Shown: positions 29,083-39,732, counted from the first letter of the stretch. The stretch is 64,000 bases of DNA from Sulfitobacter sp. JL08 (GCF_003352045.1 NZ_CP025815.1:3906001-3970000); one strand, 5' to 3'. Notes: generated by a model not told the origin, from the sequence alone. A program made the numbers and translations.

Positions 29083-30287
29083 GCTTTCAGCAGGGCCTTC
29101 ATATCGGTGTCCGGGTTGGCAATCACATCCGGCGCGGGCGATTTTCCGGCCTCGATCAACCGCTTGCCAATCATGTAATTGCGCGGATCGTTCATCGCAT
29201 CCACCGCCAGCAACGTATCACCCTTGTAATACCAGAACGACACGGTATCGCCCTCGCCCTTGCGCGTGACAATATGATCATAGCCGCTGTTCAGCCCGGC
29301 AATCTGCAATTTCACGTCATACTGATCCGACCAGAACCAAGGCTGCGGTACATAGTCTTTTTGCGCCCCCAGCAGGTTGTCGGCCACACATTCGGCCTGA
29401 TCAATCGCGTTCTGCACACTCTCCAGCCGGATGCGCGCGCCTTTGTAGGGAAAAGACGCGCAATCCCCCGCCGCCCAGATCGACGGATCCGATGTGCGCC
29501 CCTGCGCATCAACCTCGATCCCGTTGTTCAGGATCAGCCCCGCCGCCTCGGCCAGCGCGTGACCGGGCGTGACACCAACGCCGACGATCACAAAATCGAC
29601 CTCCAGTTCGGTGCCGTCACTCAGCCGCGCGCCGGATACGTGATCTTCGCCCAGCAACCGGTCCAGCCCGATCCCCTCGCGGATGTCCACACCATGTGCG
29701 CGATGCAGCGCGCGAAAATAATCACTGGTTTCCGGCGCGGCCACACGTTGCAGGATCCGGTCCGCCATTTCCACCAACGTCACCTTTACGCCCAGCTTGC
29801 TGGCAACCGAAGCAGCCTCCAGCCCGATATAGCCACCACCGACAATCAGCGCGCGTGCGCCCTCGGTAAAATCGGGGGCCATTCCATCGACATCTGCCAA
29901 TGTGCGCACGACATGCACGCCCGCCAGATCGCCGCCGATCGATGCTGGCAGGCGTCGCGGCTCTGAACCGGTGGTCAGAACCAGATGATCATAGGCGATC
30001 ACCTCGCCATTCACCGAAACCGTTTTGGCATCCCGGTCAATGGCATCGACGGCATGGCCCAGTTTCAGGGTGATACCGTGTTCGCCGTAAAACGCTTCCG
30101 GCCGCAGGAACAACCGCTCCAGCGCCATCTCGCCGGTCAGATAGGTCTTGGACAGCGGCGGCCGCTGATAGGGTGGCACCGGCTCCGCCCCGATCAGCGT
30201 GATCTGACCATCAAAGCCGCCATTGCGCAGGCGCATAACCAAAGACGCACCGGCCTGTCCCGCGCCGATCACAACGATGTGGCTCAT
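29079..30287 (-). CDS. FAD-dependent pyridine nucleotide-disulfide oxidoreductase (ferredoxin/rubredoxin reductase type)
   Basis: A 402-residue flavoprotein that would pass electrons from NAD(P)H to a small iron-sulfur protein. The FAD Rossmann motif is VVIGAGQAGASL (near residue 5). PPYQRPPLSKTYL is the characteristic loop of the putidaredoxin/rubredoxin reductase family. The NAD-binding motif is IVGGGYIGLEAA, and IWAAGDCASF is the second FAD segment. The C-terminal reductase domain is present. No ferredoxin or rubredoxin gene is adjacent. It might serve AlkB (62536-63672), but that is only inference. First gene of the rsmD operon. Confidence 0.92.
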   Translation of the reverse strand: MSHIVVIGAGQAGASLVMRLRNGGFDGQITLIGAEPVPPYQRPPLSKTYLTGEMALERLFLRPEAFYGEHGITLKLGHAVDAIDRDAKTVSVNGEVIAYDHLVLTTGSEPRRLPASIGGDLAGVHVVRTLADVDGMAPDFTEGARALIVGGGYIGLEAASVASKLGVKVTLVEMADRILQRVAAPETSDYFRALHRAHGVDIREGIGLDRLLGEDHVSGARLSDGTELEVDFVIVGVGVTPGHALAEAAGLILNNGIEVDAQGRTSDPSIWAAGDCASFPYKGARIRLESVQNAIDQAECVADNLLGAQKDYVPQPWFWSDQYDVKLQIAGLNSGYDHIVTRKGEGDTVSFWYYKGDTLLAVDAMNDPRNYMIGKRLIEAGKSPAPDVIANPDTDMKALLKA

Positions 30288-30382
30288 TTTACGCTCTCCC
30301 GCACGAAAACCAGTGGTCCATTGCCTCGGCGAACCCTACATCCTTGAAACAGCAAAACGCAATTACACGAAAGCGACACATA

Positions 30383-30871
30383 ATGACAATTTCTCAAGGC
30401 GATGCACTGCCGGACGCTTCATTGGTCCGGATGGGGGCAGACGGCCCCGAAGCCGTAAACCTGTCCGACAAGACCAAGGGCCGCAAGGTCGTGATTTTTG
30501 CAGTGCCCGGCGCGTTCACGCCGACATGCCATTCTGCCCATGTGCCCAGCTTCGTGCGCACCAAGGATCAGTTCGCTGCCAAAGGCGTCGATGAAATCAT
30601 CTGCATCAGTGTGAATGACCCTTTCGTCATGAAGGCATGGGGCGAAGCCACCGGCGCAACCGATGCCGGCATCACAATGCTGGCGGATGCGCAAAGCGCG
30701 TTCACAACAGCGATCGGCATGAATTTTGATGCCCCGCCCGCCGGTCTGATGGCCCGCTCGAAACGCTACGCGATGCTGGTTGATAACGGCACGGTCACGC
30801 TGTTTCAGGCCGAAGAAAGCCCGGGCGTCTGCGACGTCTCGGGTGGTGAGGCCCTGCTGGACGCGATGTAA
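30383..30871 (+). CDS. Peroxiredoxin (Prx5/atypical type)
   Basis: A 162-residue thiol peroxidase that reduces hydrogen peroxide and organic peroxides. ATG 30383 is preferred to 30344. The peroxidatic cysteine is in PGAFTPTCHSAHVPSF, the PxxxTxxC signature. The C-terminal cysteine in PGVCDVSGGE may act as the resolving residue. VNDPFVMKAWG is also conserved in the Prx5 group. The reductant is unknown (glutaredoxin in many bacteria). It is monocistronic, divergent from the FAD-oxidoreductase gene, with a hairpin after its stop. Confidence 0.94.
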   Translation: MTISQGDALPDASLVRMGADGPEAVNLSDKTKGRKVVIFAVPGAFTPTCHSAHVPSFVRTKDQFAAKGVDEIICISVNDPFVMKAWGEATGATDAGITMLADAQSAFTTAIGMNFDAPPAGLMARSKRYAMLVDNGTVTLFQAEESPGVCDVSGGEALLDAM

Positions 30872-30881
30872 GATCACAACA

Positions 30882-30930
30882 GCCGGCGCCGTGCGAACCC
30901 ACGTACGGCACCGGCCCATTCTTCATCTTT
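30882..30930 (+). terminator. Terminator of the peroxiredoxin gene
   Basis: GCCGGCGCCGT (30882-30892) and ACGGCACCGGC (30905-30915) form an 11-bp stem with one mismatch, followed by CCATTCTTCATCTTTT. It sits 10 bases after the peroxiredoxin stop. Confidence 0.65.
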
Positions 30931-30960
30931 TCCAAAATACTTTCGCCGAAGGCGACAAAG
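30921..30960. repeat. Dispersed intergenic repeat, copy 1
   Basis: CTTCATCTTTTCCAAAATAC followed by TTTCGCCGAAGGCGACAAAG. The CGCC-GAA-GGCG part is a small palindrome. Related copies lie at 46293-46328 and 54513-54546, and an inverted half copy at 46253-46282. I recall similar elements from many Rhodobacterales intergenic regions. Confidence 0.6.
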
Positions 30961-31002
30961 CATCGCGCCGCGCCCCATGGGGCGCGTCATTCTTGGGCGG
31001 GC

Positions 31003-31293
31003 CTAAAGGCTGTCCATCTTCCGGGCAAGCTTGGCATCCAGCGTGCTTAACCCGTCCACGTCATGGGTCGTCAGCACAACATTCACCGTTTTGTAGACAT
31101 TGTCCCATTCCGGGTGATGATCCCATTTTTCCGCCCACAAGGCGACCCGTGTCATCCAGCCGAACGCCTCGACGAAATTCTTGAACACGAATGTTTTGCG
31201 GATCGCATCGCGCTCCGGCACCATTTCCCAACCGGACGCGAACAGCGGTTCCAGCAACGCGCCTCTGGTTTCTTCAGACAGTTTCTCGGTCAT
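31003..31293 (-). CDS. phhB: 4a-hydroxytetrahydrobiopterin dehydratase (pterin-4a-carbinolamine dehydratase)
   Basis: A 96-residue dehydratase that recycles the pterin cofactor of aromatic amino-acid hydroxylases. The family signature is [20 protein letters not shown], with the adjacent catalytic histidines and the Trp; [17 protein letters not shown] precedes it. Length is normal. No phenylalanine hydroxylase is present in the window. It overlaps the FemAB-like gene by four bases and is the last gene of the ridA operon. Confidence 0.95.
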   Translation of the reverse strand: MTEKLSEETRGALLEPLFASGWEMVPERDAIRKTFVFKNFVEAFGWMTRVALWAEKWDHHPEWDNVYKTVNVVLTTHDVDGLSTLDAKLARKMDSL

Positions 31294-32477
31294 TCCTGTT
31301 CCTCTACATTTGCTTTCCTGAACGGGCCATAGGCCGTCAGTATTTCTACATCTTCCTCGACTGCCGCCTGTTCGGCGCGCAGATACTGCGCGATGGCATC
31401 TGCAAAACCCGGATCCCCGACCCAGTGCAGCGAATGGGTCAGGCTGGGCAGATAACCCCGCGCCAGCTTGTGCTCTCCCTGCGCCCCCGCCTCGACCCGG
31501 CCCAGACCGCGGGCAATCGCAAAATCAATCGCCTGATAGTAACACAGTTCGAAATGCAGGCAGGGGTGATGCTCTGTGCAGCCCCAGTATCGGCCAAACA
31601 ACGCATCAGCCCCGATAAAGTTCAACGCTCCGGCAACATATTGCCCGTCACGTCTGGCCAGCACCAGCGCCATGTCATCGCGCAGGCTGTCCTGCGCAAT
31701 GTCGAAAAACCGCCGTGTCAGATACGGCGTGCCCCATTTGCGCGCGCCTGTATCCTGATAGAACACCCAGAATGCATCCCAGTGTTCGGGACGGATCTGA
31801 TCGCCCGTCAGGGTTTCGATCGTGCCGCCGAATGCCTTGGCCTGCGCCCGTTCCTTGCGGATGTTCTTGCGCTTGCGTGACGACAATGTGGACAGAAAAT
31901 CATCAAACCTTTCGTAGCCGTGGTTCAGCCAGTGAAACTGCTGTGTCGTCCGGGCCATCAGGCCCAGATCACCGCCCCGTTTGGCCTCCTCTTTGGTACA
32001 GAACGTCACGTGCAGCGACGAAATCCTGTTGTTCTGCGCCAGTTGCACCGCGCCCTGCACCAATGCCGAAAACCCGGCCTCTTCAAATCCGGGCCGGATC
32101 AGAAACCGTCGCCCTGTCGCTGGCGTATGCGGTACGGCGATCTGCAATTTCGGGTAATATCGCCCGCCCGCACGTTCATAGGCATGGGCCCAGTTGTGAT
32201 CAAAGATGTATTCGCCCTGCGAATGCGATTTCAGGTACATCGGCGCGCAAGCGATCAGCTGGCCCTGTGCATAGGCCGTCAGATAATGCGGATGCCAGCC
32301 TGTGCCGGTGCCCACCGAACCGCTGTCTTCCAGAGCGCTCAGAAACCGGTAGGTGGTAAAGGGGTCATTGGGCCGGTCGCCGGTCGCTGCTTCGGGGCAG
32401 GCACAGCTGTCCCAGTCAGACGCGTCAATCTTTGACAGCGCATCCACTACCCTGATTTCGATTTCCTGTTCAGCCAT
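31290..32477 (-). CDS. FemAB-like GNAT protein (DUF482 / COG3146)
   Basis: A 395-residue protein of the large 'peptidogalycan biosynthesis/recognition' family, a double-GNAT fold of unknown substrate. ATG 32477 follows AGGGA; a TTG at 32525 is in frame and would overlap the gdpD stop. Family marks are [18 protein letters not shown] near the N-terminus, [26 protein letters not shown] and [17 protein letters not shown]. CoA- or aminoacyl-dependent acyl transfer is inferred from the fold only. It lies between gdpD and phhB in a compact operon. Confidence 0.88.
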   Translation of the reverse strand: MAEQEIEIRVVDALSKIDASDWDSCACPEAATGDRPNDPFTTYRFLSALEDSGSVGTGTGWHPHYLTAYAQGQLIACAPMYLKSHSQGEYIFDHNWAHAYERAGGRYYPKLQIAVPHTPATGRRFLIRPGFEEAGFSALVQGAVQLAQNNRISSLHVTFCTKEEAKRGGDLGLMARTTQQFHWLNHGYERFDDFLSTLSSRKRKNIRKERAQAKAFGGTIETLTGDQIRPEHWDAFWVFYQDTGARKWGTPYLTRRFFDIAQDSLRDDMALVLARRDGQYVAGALNFIGADALFGRYWGCTEHHPCLHFELCYYQAIDFAIARGLGRVEAGAQGEHKLARGYLPSLTHSLHWVGDPGFADAIAQYLRAEQAAVEEDVEILTAYGPFRKANVEEQE

Positions 32478-32521
32478 CGCGTCCCTGCCTTGGGTCGTAT
32501 GTGTGGCCCGCATCGCTGCAA

Positions 32522-33286
32522 TCAAGCAGGCAATGCTGCCAGATAGCCTTCGAAGGTGATGTTTTCCGCGATCCGGCGCGCCTCTGCCTCTTCAAGGGGC
32601 GACCTTATGGTCCAACACAGGATACGCGCGCCGCGCTGTTTCAGGGCACGCACCCGCTGGCGATCCAGATCACAGGCCTCGTGGCTGATGAAACTGGCAG
32701 CCGTGCGGTCATAATCCGGAATGTCGCGTAACACGTCGCACATCTTCGTGCTCAGCGGCCAATCGTCGGGATCATAGGCGCTGGTGACGATGCCGCGCGC
32801 CATATCCGGTGACAGGCGGGCCATTTCAGCAACAGAATGCGGGTTGAACGACATCACGGCCAACGGGCCGGTATAGGTTGAAATGGCCAGCGCGGTGGCC
32901 TGTTCCAGCGGGCCGACATTGGCGCCCATCGCGCCATCCTGATCCTTGATTTCGATCAGCAAAGGCACACGCCCGTTGATCAGTTCCAGCACCTCTTTCA
33001 GGGTCGGTATGCCCTCTGTTCCGCCTTTCAGCGGAATTTGCGCCAGTTCGACCGCCGTGCGGGCGTTCATCGGCCCTTTGGCATCTGTCAGGCGGCCAAG
33101 ATCGTAATCATGGAACACCATCGCCTGCCCGTCGGCAGACAATTGCAGATCAATCTCTATGCCATAGCCCGCGTCCAGCGCCGCCCGGATGGCGGCCCGG
33201 CTGTTTTCAGGGCGCCCGTCCGACACATCGTGCAACGCACGATGGGCCAGCGGAATGTCGATAAAAGCAGACGCAAGAGGGATCAT
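32522..33286 (-). CDS. Glycerophosphodiester phosphodiesterase
   Basis: A 254-residue TIM-barrel enzyme that hydrolyses glycerophosphodiesters to glycerol-3-phosphate and an alcohol. The catalytic and metal-binding motifs are AHRALHDVSDGRPENS (first His and Glu), IEIDLQLSADGQAMVFHDYDLGRLT (Glu-x-Asp and second His) and PLLIEIKDQ. No signal peptide is present, so it is cytoplasmic. The position immediately after ridA with a four-base overlap shows coupling. Lipid turnover or phosphate scavenging is the probable role. Confidence 0.93.
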   Translation of the reverse strand: MIPLASAFIDIPLAHRALHDVSDGRPENSRAAIRAALDAGYGIEIDLQLSADGQAMVFHDYDLGRLTDAKGPMNARTAVELAQIPLKGGTEGIPTLKEVLELINGRVPLLIEIKDQDGAMGANVGPLEQATALAISTYTGPLAVMSFNPHSVAEMARLSPDMARGIVTSAYDPDDWPLSTKMCDVLRDIPDYDRTAASFISHEACDLDRQRVRALKQRGARILCWTIRSPLEEAEARRIAENITFEGYLAALPA

Positions 33287-33741
33287 TTGATCTGGAATAT
33301 TCCCTCGATTTCAACCGCAACGCCCAACGGCAGCGCCGCAGCGGAAACCGCCGATCGGGAATGGCGCCCGGCATCACCCACAGCCGCAACCATGAAATCA
33401 GACGCGCCGTTGATCACTTTGGGCTGATCGGTGAAATCAGCCGTGGAATTCACGAAACCTGTCAGTTTGATCACCCGCACAAGACGGTTGATATCGCCGC
33501 CACACGCGGCTTTGACCTGCGCCAGCAGGCTGATCGCGCAGGATTTGGCAGCCGCCGCCCCGTCTTCGACGCTCATGTTGTCGCCCAGCTTGCCGGTGAT
33601 AAACCCGTCTGGCCCGTTCGAAATCTGGCCGGATACGTAAAGGATGTCGCCGACCTGCACATAAGGCACATAGTTGGCGGCGGGCGCGGGGGCATCCGGC
33701 AGGGTGACACCCAGTTCGGTCAGTTTCGATTCAATGCTCAT
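33283..33741 (-). CDS. RidA family (enamine/imine deaminase-like) protein
   Basis: A 152-residue YjgF/RidA-family protein. AANYVPYVQVGDILYVSGQIS is the N-terminal signature, and SRSAVSAAALPLGVAVEIEG is the C-terminal one. The Arg of HSRSAV corresponds to the substrate carboxylate-binding arginine of active RidA proteins. This longer subfamily (about 150 aa) is less studied than RidA itself (about 128 aa), so imine deamination is probable, not certain. First gene of the ridA-gdpD-FemAB-phhB operon. Confidence 0.9.
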   Translation of the reverse strand: MSIESKLTELGVTLPDAPAPAANYVPYVQVGDILYVSGQISNGPDGFITGKLGDNMSVEDGAAAAKSCAISLLAQVKAACGGDINRLVRVIKLTGFVNSTADFTDQPKVINGASDFMVAAVGDAGRHSRSAVSAAALPLGVAVEIEGIFQIK

Positions 33742-34054
33742 CGGGAAATCCTCTTGTTCAAAGTGTTCGGCCAGACGCTAGCGGGCCTTGCGTCCGACGG
33801 AAAGCTGGAAATCCGGGTTCACAACCCGGTGAACAGGAAAACGATCCTCTTCTGACCGGGATGTCATCCTGCCGGGCCCAGACGCAATTTCATGTCAAAA
33901 TAAGGCCAATTGACACAGATTACACCGCCTTAGCTGGCTTTCGCCCATCCGGTTTCCAACTGAACACAGCAGTTACAAAACGTGCCCAACTCATGTATCT
34001 GTCAGGCCACATTGAAAATAATCCCGCACGCACCCGCTGGGCATTCCGACAACA
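33742..34054. other. Non-coding divergent promoter region between ridA-like gene and mlaA
   Basis: About 310 bases between divergent starts. It must contain promoters for both operons. TTGACA occurs near 33910 on the plus strand but with no good -10 box at the right distance. I see no repeat or small gene. Confidence 0.4.
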
Positions 34055-34915
34055 ATGATTCATCAGGGCGCGAGTTACAGACTGGTTGGTTTCTTGGTAC
34101 AGCTCACAGCGACTTCAGGGGCAGGATTTTGGCGCACGGGCGTTTTGCTCGTCGCGTTGCTGACGCTTGTTGCCTGCACAACACCGGATGCAGATAACCG
34201 GGATGTCAGCCAGGCCTTCGATCCGTTCGAAGAAGAAAACCGGCGTACACACGAATTCAACAAATCAATTGACCGTGCGCTGCTGCGTCCCGCTGGCAGG
34301 GGCTATCAGACCATTGTGCCCATACCCGTGCAGGCCGCTGTCGGTAATTTTTCAAGCAACCTGTCGATGCCCGGCGTTGCCGTGAACAGCCTGCTTCAGG
34401 GTGATCTGGGCGGCACCGGCCTTGCAATTGTCCGCTTCGCAATGAATTCGACCATCGGCATCGGCGGTCTGATTGATGCAGCTGACGAATTCAACGTGCC
34501 CGATCACGATACAGATTTCGGTGAAACCCTGCATGTCTGGGGCGCACCCGAAGGCGCGTTTATCGAATTGCCGTTCCTTGGCCCGTCCACGGAACGGGAT
34601 GCAACGGGCCGCTTTGTCGATCTGTTCACCAACCCGCTGGCCTATGTTGTCAGCGGATCTGACCAGCTTTGGGGGTATGGCGCCGCCGTCGCCTCAAGCG
34701 TCAGTGATCGGGGCCGATTCAGTGAAACCATCGACTTTATCCTGTATGAAAGCGCCGACAGCTATGCCCAAAGCCGCCTGATCTATATTCAGAACCGGCG
34801 GTTCGAACTGGGACAGGGCAGCGAAAACGATGGCACTGACCCCTATTCAGACCCCTATGATGATTTCTACTCTGATCCCTATGATGACCCGTACGAGGAC
34901 CCCTATGCAGAATAA
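34055..34915 (+). CDS. mlaA: MlaA family outer-membrane phospholipid-removal lipoprotein
   Basis: A 286-residue VacJ/MlaA lipoprotein that removes phospholipids from the outer leaflet of the outer membrane. The signal sequence ends in the lipobox LVAC (about residues 39-42). FDPFEEENRRTHEFNKSID is the conserved start of the domain, and FGETLHVWGAPEGAF is the central motif. The last ~25 residues are an unusual tail of DPY units (DPYSDPYDDFYSDPY and more). The start is uncertain: ATG 34055 lacks a good ribosome-binding site. The stop overlaps mlaC by 11 bases. Confidence 0.9.
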   Translation: MIHQGASYRLVGFLVQLTATSGAGFWRTGVLLVALLTLVACTTPDADNRDVSQAFDPFEEENRRTHEFNKSIDRALLRPAGRGYQTIVPIPVQAAVGNFSSNLSMPGVAVNSLLQGDLGGTGLAIVRFAMNSTIGIGGLIDAADEFNVPDHDTDFGETLHVWGAPEGAFIELPFLGPSTERDATGRFVDLFTNPLAYVVSGSDQLWGYGAAVASSVSDRGRFSETIDFILYESADSYAQSRLIYIQNRRFELGQGSENDGTDPYSDPYDDFYSDPYDDPYEDPYAE

Positions 34916-35513
34916 TTTATTTGACAGACGTACCACACTTATCGGGCTTGCCGCATCGGTGGCCGGATTTTCGATGCCGACATCCGTGTTCGCCCTGACA
35001 GAACAGGGGGCAAAGGCGCTGGTTGACCAGTTGGTCGGCGAAATCAACAAAGTGATCAGTTCCGGCAAATCCGAATCCGCGATGATCAAGGATTTCGAAA
35101 AGATTTTCGTGCGCTACGCCGATGTGCCGATCATGGCCAGATACGCTTTGGGAAATGACGGACGCACCGCCAGCGCTGCCCAGATCCAGAATTTCACCCG
35201 CGCGTTTCAGGGCTACATCGCCCGAAAATACGGCAAACAGTTTCGCGATTTCATCGGTGGACAGGTGATTGTTCAATCCAGCCGCAAAATCAAAAGCGGG
35301 TACGAGATCAGATCGACGGTCAAGCTCAGCGGTCAGAAACCGTTCGAAGTCACCTTTCTGGTGTCTGACCGGTCGGGGCGCGATCTGTTTTTCAACATGT
35401 TCATCGAAGGCGTGAACATGTTGCTGGCCGAACGTGCCGAAATCGGCGCGATGCTGGACCGTCGCGGCGGCAATATCGACCAGATGACAGCCGATCTGGC
35501 CAAGGCGGGATAA
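34905..35513 (+). CDS. mlaC: MlaC/Ttg2D family phospholipid-binding transport protein
   Basis: A 202-residue periplasmic protein that carries phospholipid between MlaA and the inner-membrane ABC complex. ATG 34905 lies inside the mlaA tail, after GAGGAC. The signal has a twin-arginine look (DRRTTLIGLAASVAG) with cleavage after SVFA. DFEKIFVRYADVPIMARYAL and TRAFQGYIARKYGKQF are the family helices. The mlaFED transporter genes are not nearby, as is common in this group. Its stop is six bases from the end of the convergent PBP gene. Confidence 0.92.
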   Translation: MQNNLFDRRTTLIGLAASVAGFSMPTSVFALTEQGAKALVDQLVGEINKVISSGKSESAMIKDFEKIFVRYADVPIMARYALGNDGRTASAAQIQNFTRAFQGYIARKYGKQFRDFIGGQVIVQSSRKIKSGYEIRSTVKLSGQKPFEVTFLVSDRSGRDLFFNMFIEGVNMLLAERAEIGAMLDRRGGNIDQMTADLAKAG

Positions 35514-35518
35514 CCGCG

Positions 35519-37729
35519 TTACCGGCTGGGCGACGCGGGCGCCTGGCCGGACGATCCACCGCCACTGCCACCGCCAAAGATATCCCGCAGCACGTTTTCG
35601 ATAATCGACCCTGTGGAATTGGAACCAGAAGTTCCGCCGCCCAGCTGCGCACCCGGATCAAAGGTTTTCGTTCCCGCCCCCGGCACATCCATCGGCAGCG
35701 CGCGGGGCGGCACACCTTCCAGCACGCGCACCATCACCTCGTGCCAGATTTCGGCGGGCAATCCGCCCCCTGTCACCCCGGTCAGCGGGGAATTGTCATC
35801 ATAGCCCATCCAGATGCCCGCCACGTAATCGGCCGAAAATCCGATAAACCACGCATCCCGCGCGCCTTGCGTCGTGCCGGTTTTCCCGGCCAGTTGCCAC
35901 CCGTCAATTGCAGCCCGCCCACCCGATCCTTCGGATACGACCTTTTCCATCATATAGGTCAGCGACCGCGCCGCGCGTTCCTGAATAACCCGCTCTCCGA
36001 TACCGCCGCCGGCCCCCATCAGCGGTTCCCGGTCGCCCAGAAGGCGCAATTCGATCAAACCATAGGGTTTGACGGCCGACCCGCCGTTCAGAATACCGGC
36101 ATAGGCTCCGGTCATTTCAAGCAATGTGCTTTCAGATGCCCCCAGCGCCAGGGCTGGGCCCAGCGCCAGATCGCTTTTGATCCCGAAATCCTCGGCGATC
36201 TTGCGCACATTCTCGCGCCCGACGCTTTCAGATACCTTCACCGCCGGCACGTTCAGAGAATCCTTCAGCGCCTGCGTCAGCGTGACGGTTCCATAATGCT
36301 TGCGTGTGTAGTTTTCCGGGCACCACTGGCCCGATCCGGGGATGTTCATGCAAAACGGTTCGTCCAGAACCACATCATTGGGCGAATAACCCAGTTCCAG
36401 CGCCGTGGCATAAACGAACGGCTTGAACGATGATCCCGTCTGGCGCAGCGCCTGCGTGGCCCGGTTGAAACCACCCGACACCTTGGTGTTGCGCCCGCCC
36501 ACCATCGCACGTACCGCACCATCTGCCGACATGACGACAATGGCAGCCTGCGCCTTTGATCCTTCACGCACCTTGTTTTCGAAAACCGATATCATCGCCG
36601 CCTCGGCGGCTTTCTGGATGCGTTGGTCCAGCGTGGTGCGAATGATCACGTCTTCGGTCGTTTTGCGGGTAAAAAACTCCGGCCCGGTGGACATCACCCA
36701 ATCGGCAAAATACCCGCCGGCGCGCGCCTCTGCGGCTTCTGACAATACAGCGGGGTTGGCCTGCGCATAGGCGGCCTCGGCCTCGGTCAGATAGCCTTCT
36801 TCGCTCATCAGGCGGACAATGGTTGCCGCGCGGTTCTGCGACCGGTCCAGATCATTAGTCGGCGCGTAACGGCTGGGCGCGACCAGCAGCCCCGCCAGCA
36901 TCGCGGCTTCGGCCGGATTGACCTCGGCGGCGGACTTGCCGAAATAACGCTGGCTTGCGGCCTCGAATCCGCGCGCACCGGCCCCCAGAAAAGCGCGGTT
37001 CATATAGATCGTCAGAATTTCGTCTTTCGAATATTTGACCTCCATCGCCATCGCAAAAATCGCTTCGTACATCTTGCGCTGGATAGTGCCACGGCGGCAG
37101 TCGGCCTCGTAGTCGGCTTCGCTCATGCCCGATTCCGGATCATAGGGCACGCCCAGACACAGCAGTTTCGCCGTCTGCTGCGTAATCGTCGATCCGCCAT
37201 GGCCCGAAAGCGGCCCGCGCCCTTCGCGCAGGTTGATGCGCACAGCGCTGGCCACACCGCGCGGGCTGATGCCGAAATGGCGGTAGAACCGGCGGTCTTC
37301 TGTCGCGACAATCGCGTTCTTCAGATGCGGGGAAACGGTATCGGTCGTCACCACACCGCCAAACTGATCCCCGCGCCACGCGAACACAGCGCCGGTCTGG
37401 TCCATCAACGTCACCGATCCGCGGGCGCGCCCGTCCAGCAATGACGTCATGTTGGGCAATGTCAGGTACACATAACCAATCGCCAGCGCCAGAATGACCG
37501 CCATGATCGCGCCGATGCGCCACCCGATCCCCCACAGCAGACGCAACAGCCACCGCACCGGCGCCAGAAGCCAGCGCAACGGCCCGCGCATCGGCCTTCG
37601 CGTCCGTTTGGGTCTGGATTTGCGCGGCGCGGCTTTTGGCTTGGCCTTGCGCGCCGATTTTGACGCCGATCCCGAAGGATAGCGTTTGTCCGCCACCAAA
37701 GGCGGTTTTCGACGCGATGAATCACTCAT
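35519..37729 (-). CDS. Class A penicillin-binding protein, PBP1A family
   Basis: A 736-residue bifunctional peptidoglycan synthase. A long basic N-terminus (about 1-60, rich in Lys/Arg/Pro) precedes one transmembrane helix (about 70-92). The glycosyltransferase domain has its catalytic Glu in ATEDRRFYRHFG and the GGSTITQQ motif. The transpeptidase domain has SxxK in TGSSFKPF, SxN in DSLNVPAVK and KTG in GKTGTTQ. A Gly/Ser-rich C-terminal tail follows. Whether it corresponds to PBP1A, 1B or 1C by function is not certain. Single gene, convergent with mlaC. Confidence 0.93.
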   Translation of the reverse strand: MSDSSRRKPPLVADKRYPSGSASKSARKAKPKAAPRKSRPKRTRRPMRGPLRWLLAPVRWLLRLLWGIGWRIGAIMAVILALAIGYVYLTLPNMTSLLDGRARGSVTLMDQTGAVFAWRGDQFGGVVTTDTVSPHLKNAIVATEDRRFYRHFGISPRGVASAVRINLREGRGPLSGHGGSTITQQTAKLLCLGVPYDPESGMSEADYEADCRRGTIQRKMYEAIFAMAMEVKYSKDEILTIYMNRAFLGAGARGFEAASQRYFGKSAAEVNPAEAAMLAGLLVAPSRYAPTNDLDRSQNRAATIVRLMSEEGYLTEAEAAYAQANPAVLSEAAEARAGGYFADWVMSTGPEFFTRKTTEDVIIRTTLDQRIQKAAEAAMISVFENKVREGSKAQAAIVVMSADGAVRAMVGGRNTKVSGGFNRATQALRQTGSSFKPFVYATALELGYSPNDVVLDEPFCMNIPGSGQWCPENYTRKHYGTVTLTQALKDSLNVPAVKVSESVGRENVRKIAEDFGIKSDLALGPALALGASESTLLEMTGAYAGILNGGSAVKPYGLIELRLLGDREPLMGAGGGIGERVIQERAARSLTYMMEKVVSEGSGGRAAIDGWQLAGKTGTTQGARDAWFIGFSADYVAGIWMGYDDNSPLTGVTGGGLPAEIWHEVMVRVLEGVPPRALPMDVPGAGTKTFDPGAQLGGGTSGSNSTGSIIENVLRDIFGGGSGGGSSGQAPASPSR

Positions 37730-37850
37730 TGATGCCCTGCCCGAGCCTGTTCTTTCGGACAGACTACTATGCCTTCTTCGGAATGTTGAGGCACAGACTT
37801 TCTCTGTATGCCTTTTTAGTTAGCCCATTTTTTAGGCAAAACACCTTTTC

Positions 37851-37869
37851 TGTGCAAAAATTGTGCAAA
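37851..37869. promoter_or_regulatory. Paired TGTGCAAA motif upstream of glnK
   Basis: TGTGCAAA occurs at 37851-37858 and again at 37862-37869, 11 bases apart (one helical turn), about 115 bases before glnK. The spacing suggests a protein-binding site, but the motif does not match a full NtrC palindrome. Confidence 0.3.
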
Positions 37870-37983
37870 TTACACCAGCGCCAGCCGCTTTGCGCACCGT
37901 AATTCCCTTTCATTCACGCTGCAGTCGCGCATTTTTCTGCAAGTGCGAAATGCAGGACTTCCTGCCAAGTTAAGGGGACAAAG

Positions 37984-38322
37984 GTGAAACTCATCATTGC
38001 GACAATCAAACCGTTCAAGCTGGAAGAGGTCCGCGAAGCGCTGACCAACGCAGGCGTGCGCGGCATGATGGTGACGGAAATAAAGGGCTTCGGCTCTCAA
38101 TCGGGTCACACAGAAATTTATCGCGGCGCGGAATACGCGGTGAACTTCGTTCCGAAAATCAAACTCGAAATCGTGGTCGCGGCGTCGATGGCTGATCAGG
38201 TCGTCGAAACCATCGCCAAGACAGCCAAGACCGGCAAGATCGGCGACGGCAAGATTTTCGTGCTGGACGTGCAGCAGGCGATCCGCGTGCGCACCGGCGA
38301 AACCAACGACGAGGCGCTTTGA
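37984..38322 (+). CDS. glnK: Nitrogen regulatory protein P-II (GlnK)
   Basis: A 112-residue PII signalling protein, trimeric and cytoplasmic, that senses 2-oxoglutarate and ATP/ADP and blocks AmtB. The T-loop carries the uridylylation tyrosine Tyr51 (EIYRGAEYAVNF) and Gln39 in KGFGSQSG. The C-loop has KIGDGKIFVLDV and IRVRTGE, which bind nucleotide. Called GlnK rather than GlnB because amtB follows after 29 bases, the usual glnK-amtB operon. AAGGGGA and AAAGGTG lie before the start. Confidence 0.96.
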   Translation: MKLIIATIKPFKLEEVREALTNAGVRGMMVTEIKGFGSQSGHTEIYRGAEYAVNFVPKIKLEIVVAASMADQVVETIAKTAKTGKIGDGKIFVLDVQQAIRVRTGETNDEAL

Positions 38323-38351
38323 AAATGTGCCAGACCAAGGAAAACAAACCG

Positions 38352-39674
<1,323 letters not shown>

Positions 39675-39704
39675 ACCAACCTGAAATGGTGGGGTGACGA
39701 GTAT

Positions 39705-39732
39705 ACCCGGGCGTTCGCGCCCGGGTTTTTTT
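39705..39732 (+). terminator. Rho-independent terminator of glnK-amtB
   Basis: ACCCGGGCG (39705-39713), TTCG tetraloop, CGCCCGGGT (39718-39726), then seven Ts. A perfect 9-bp stem with a stable loop. Confidence 0.93.
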
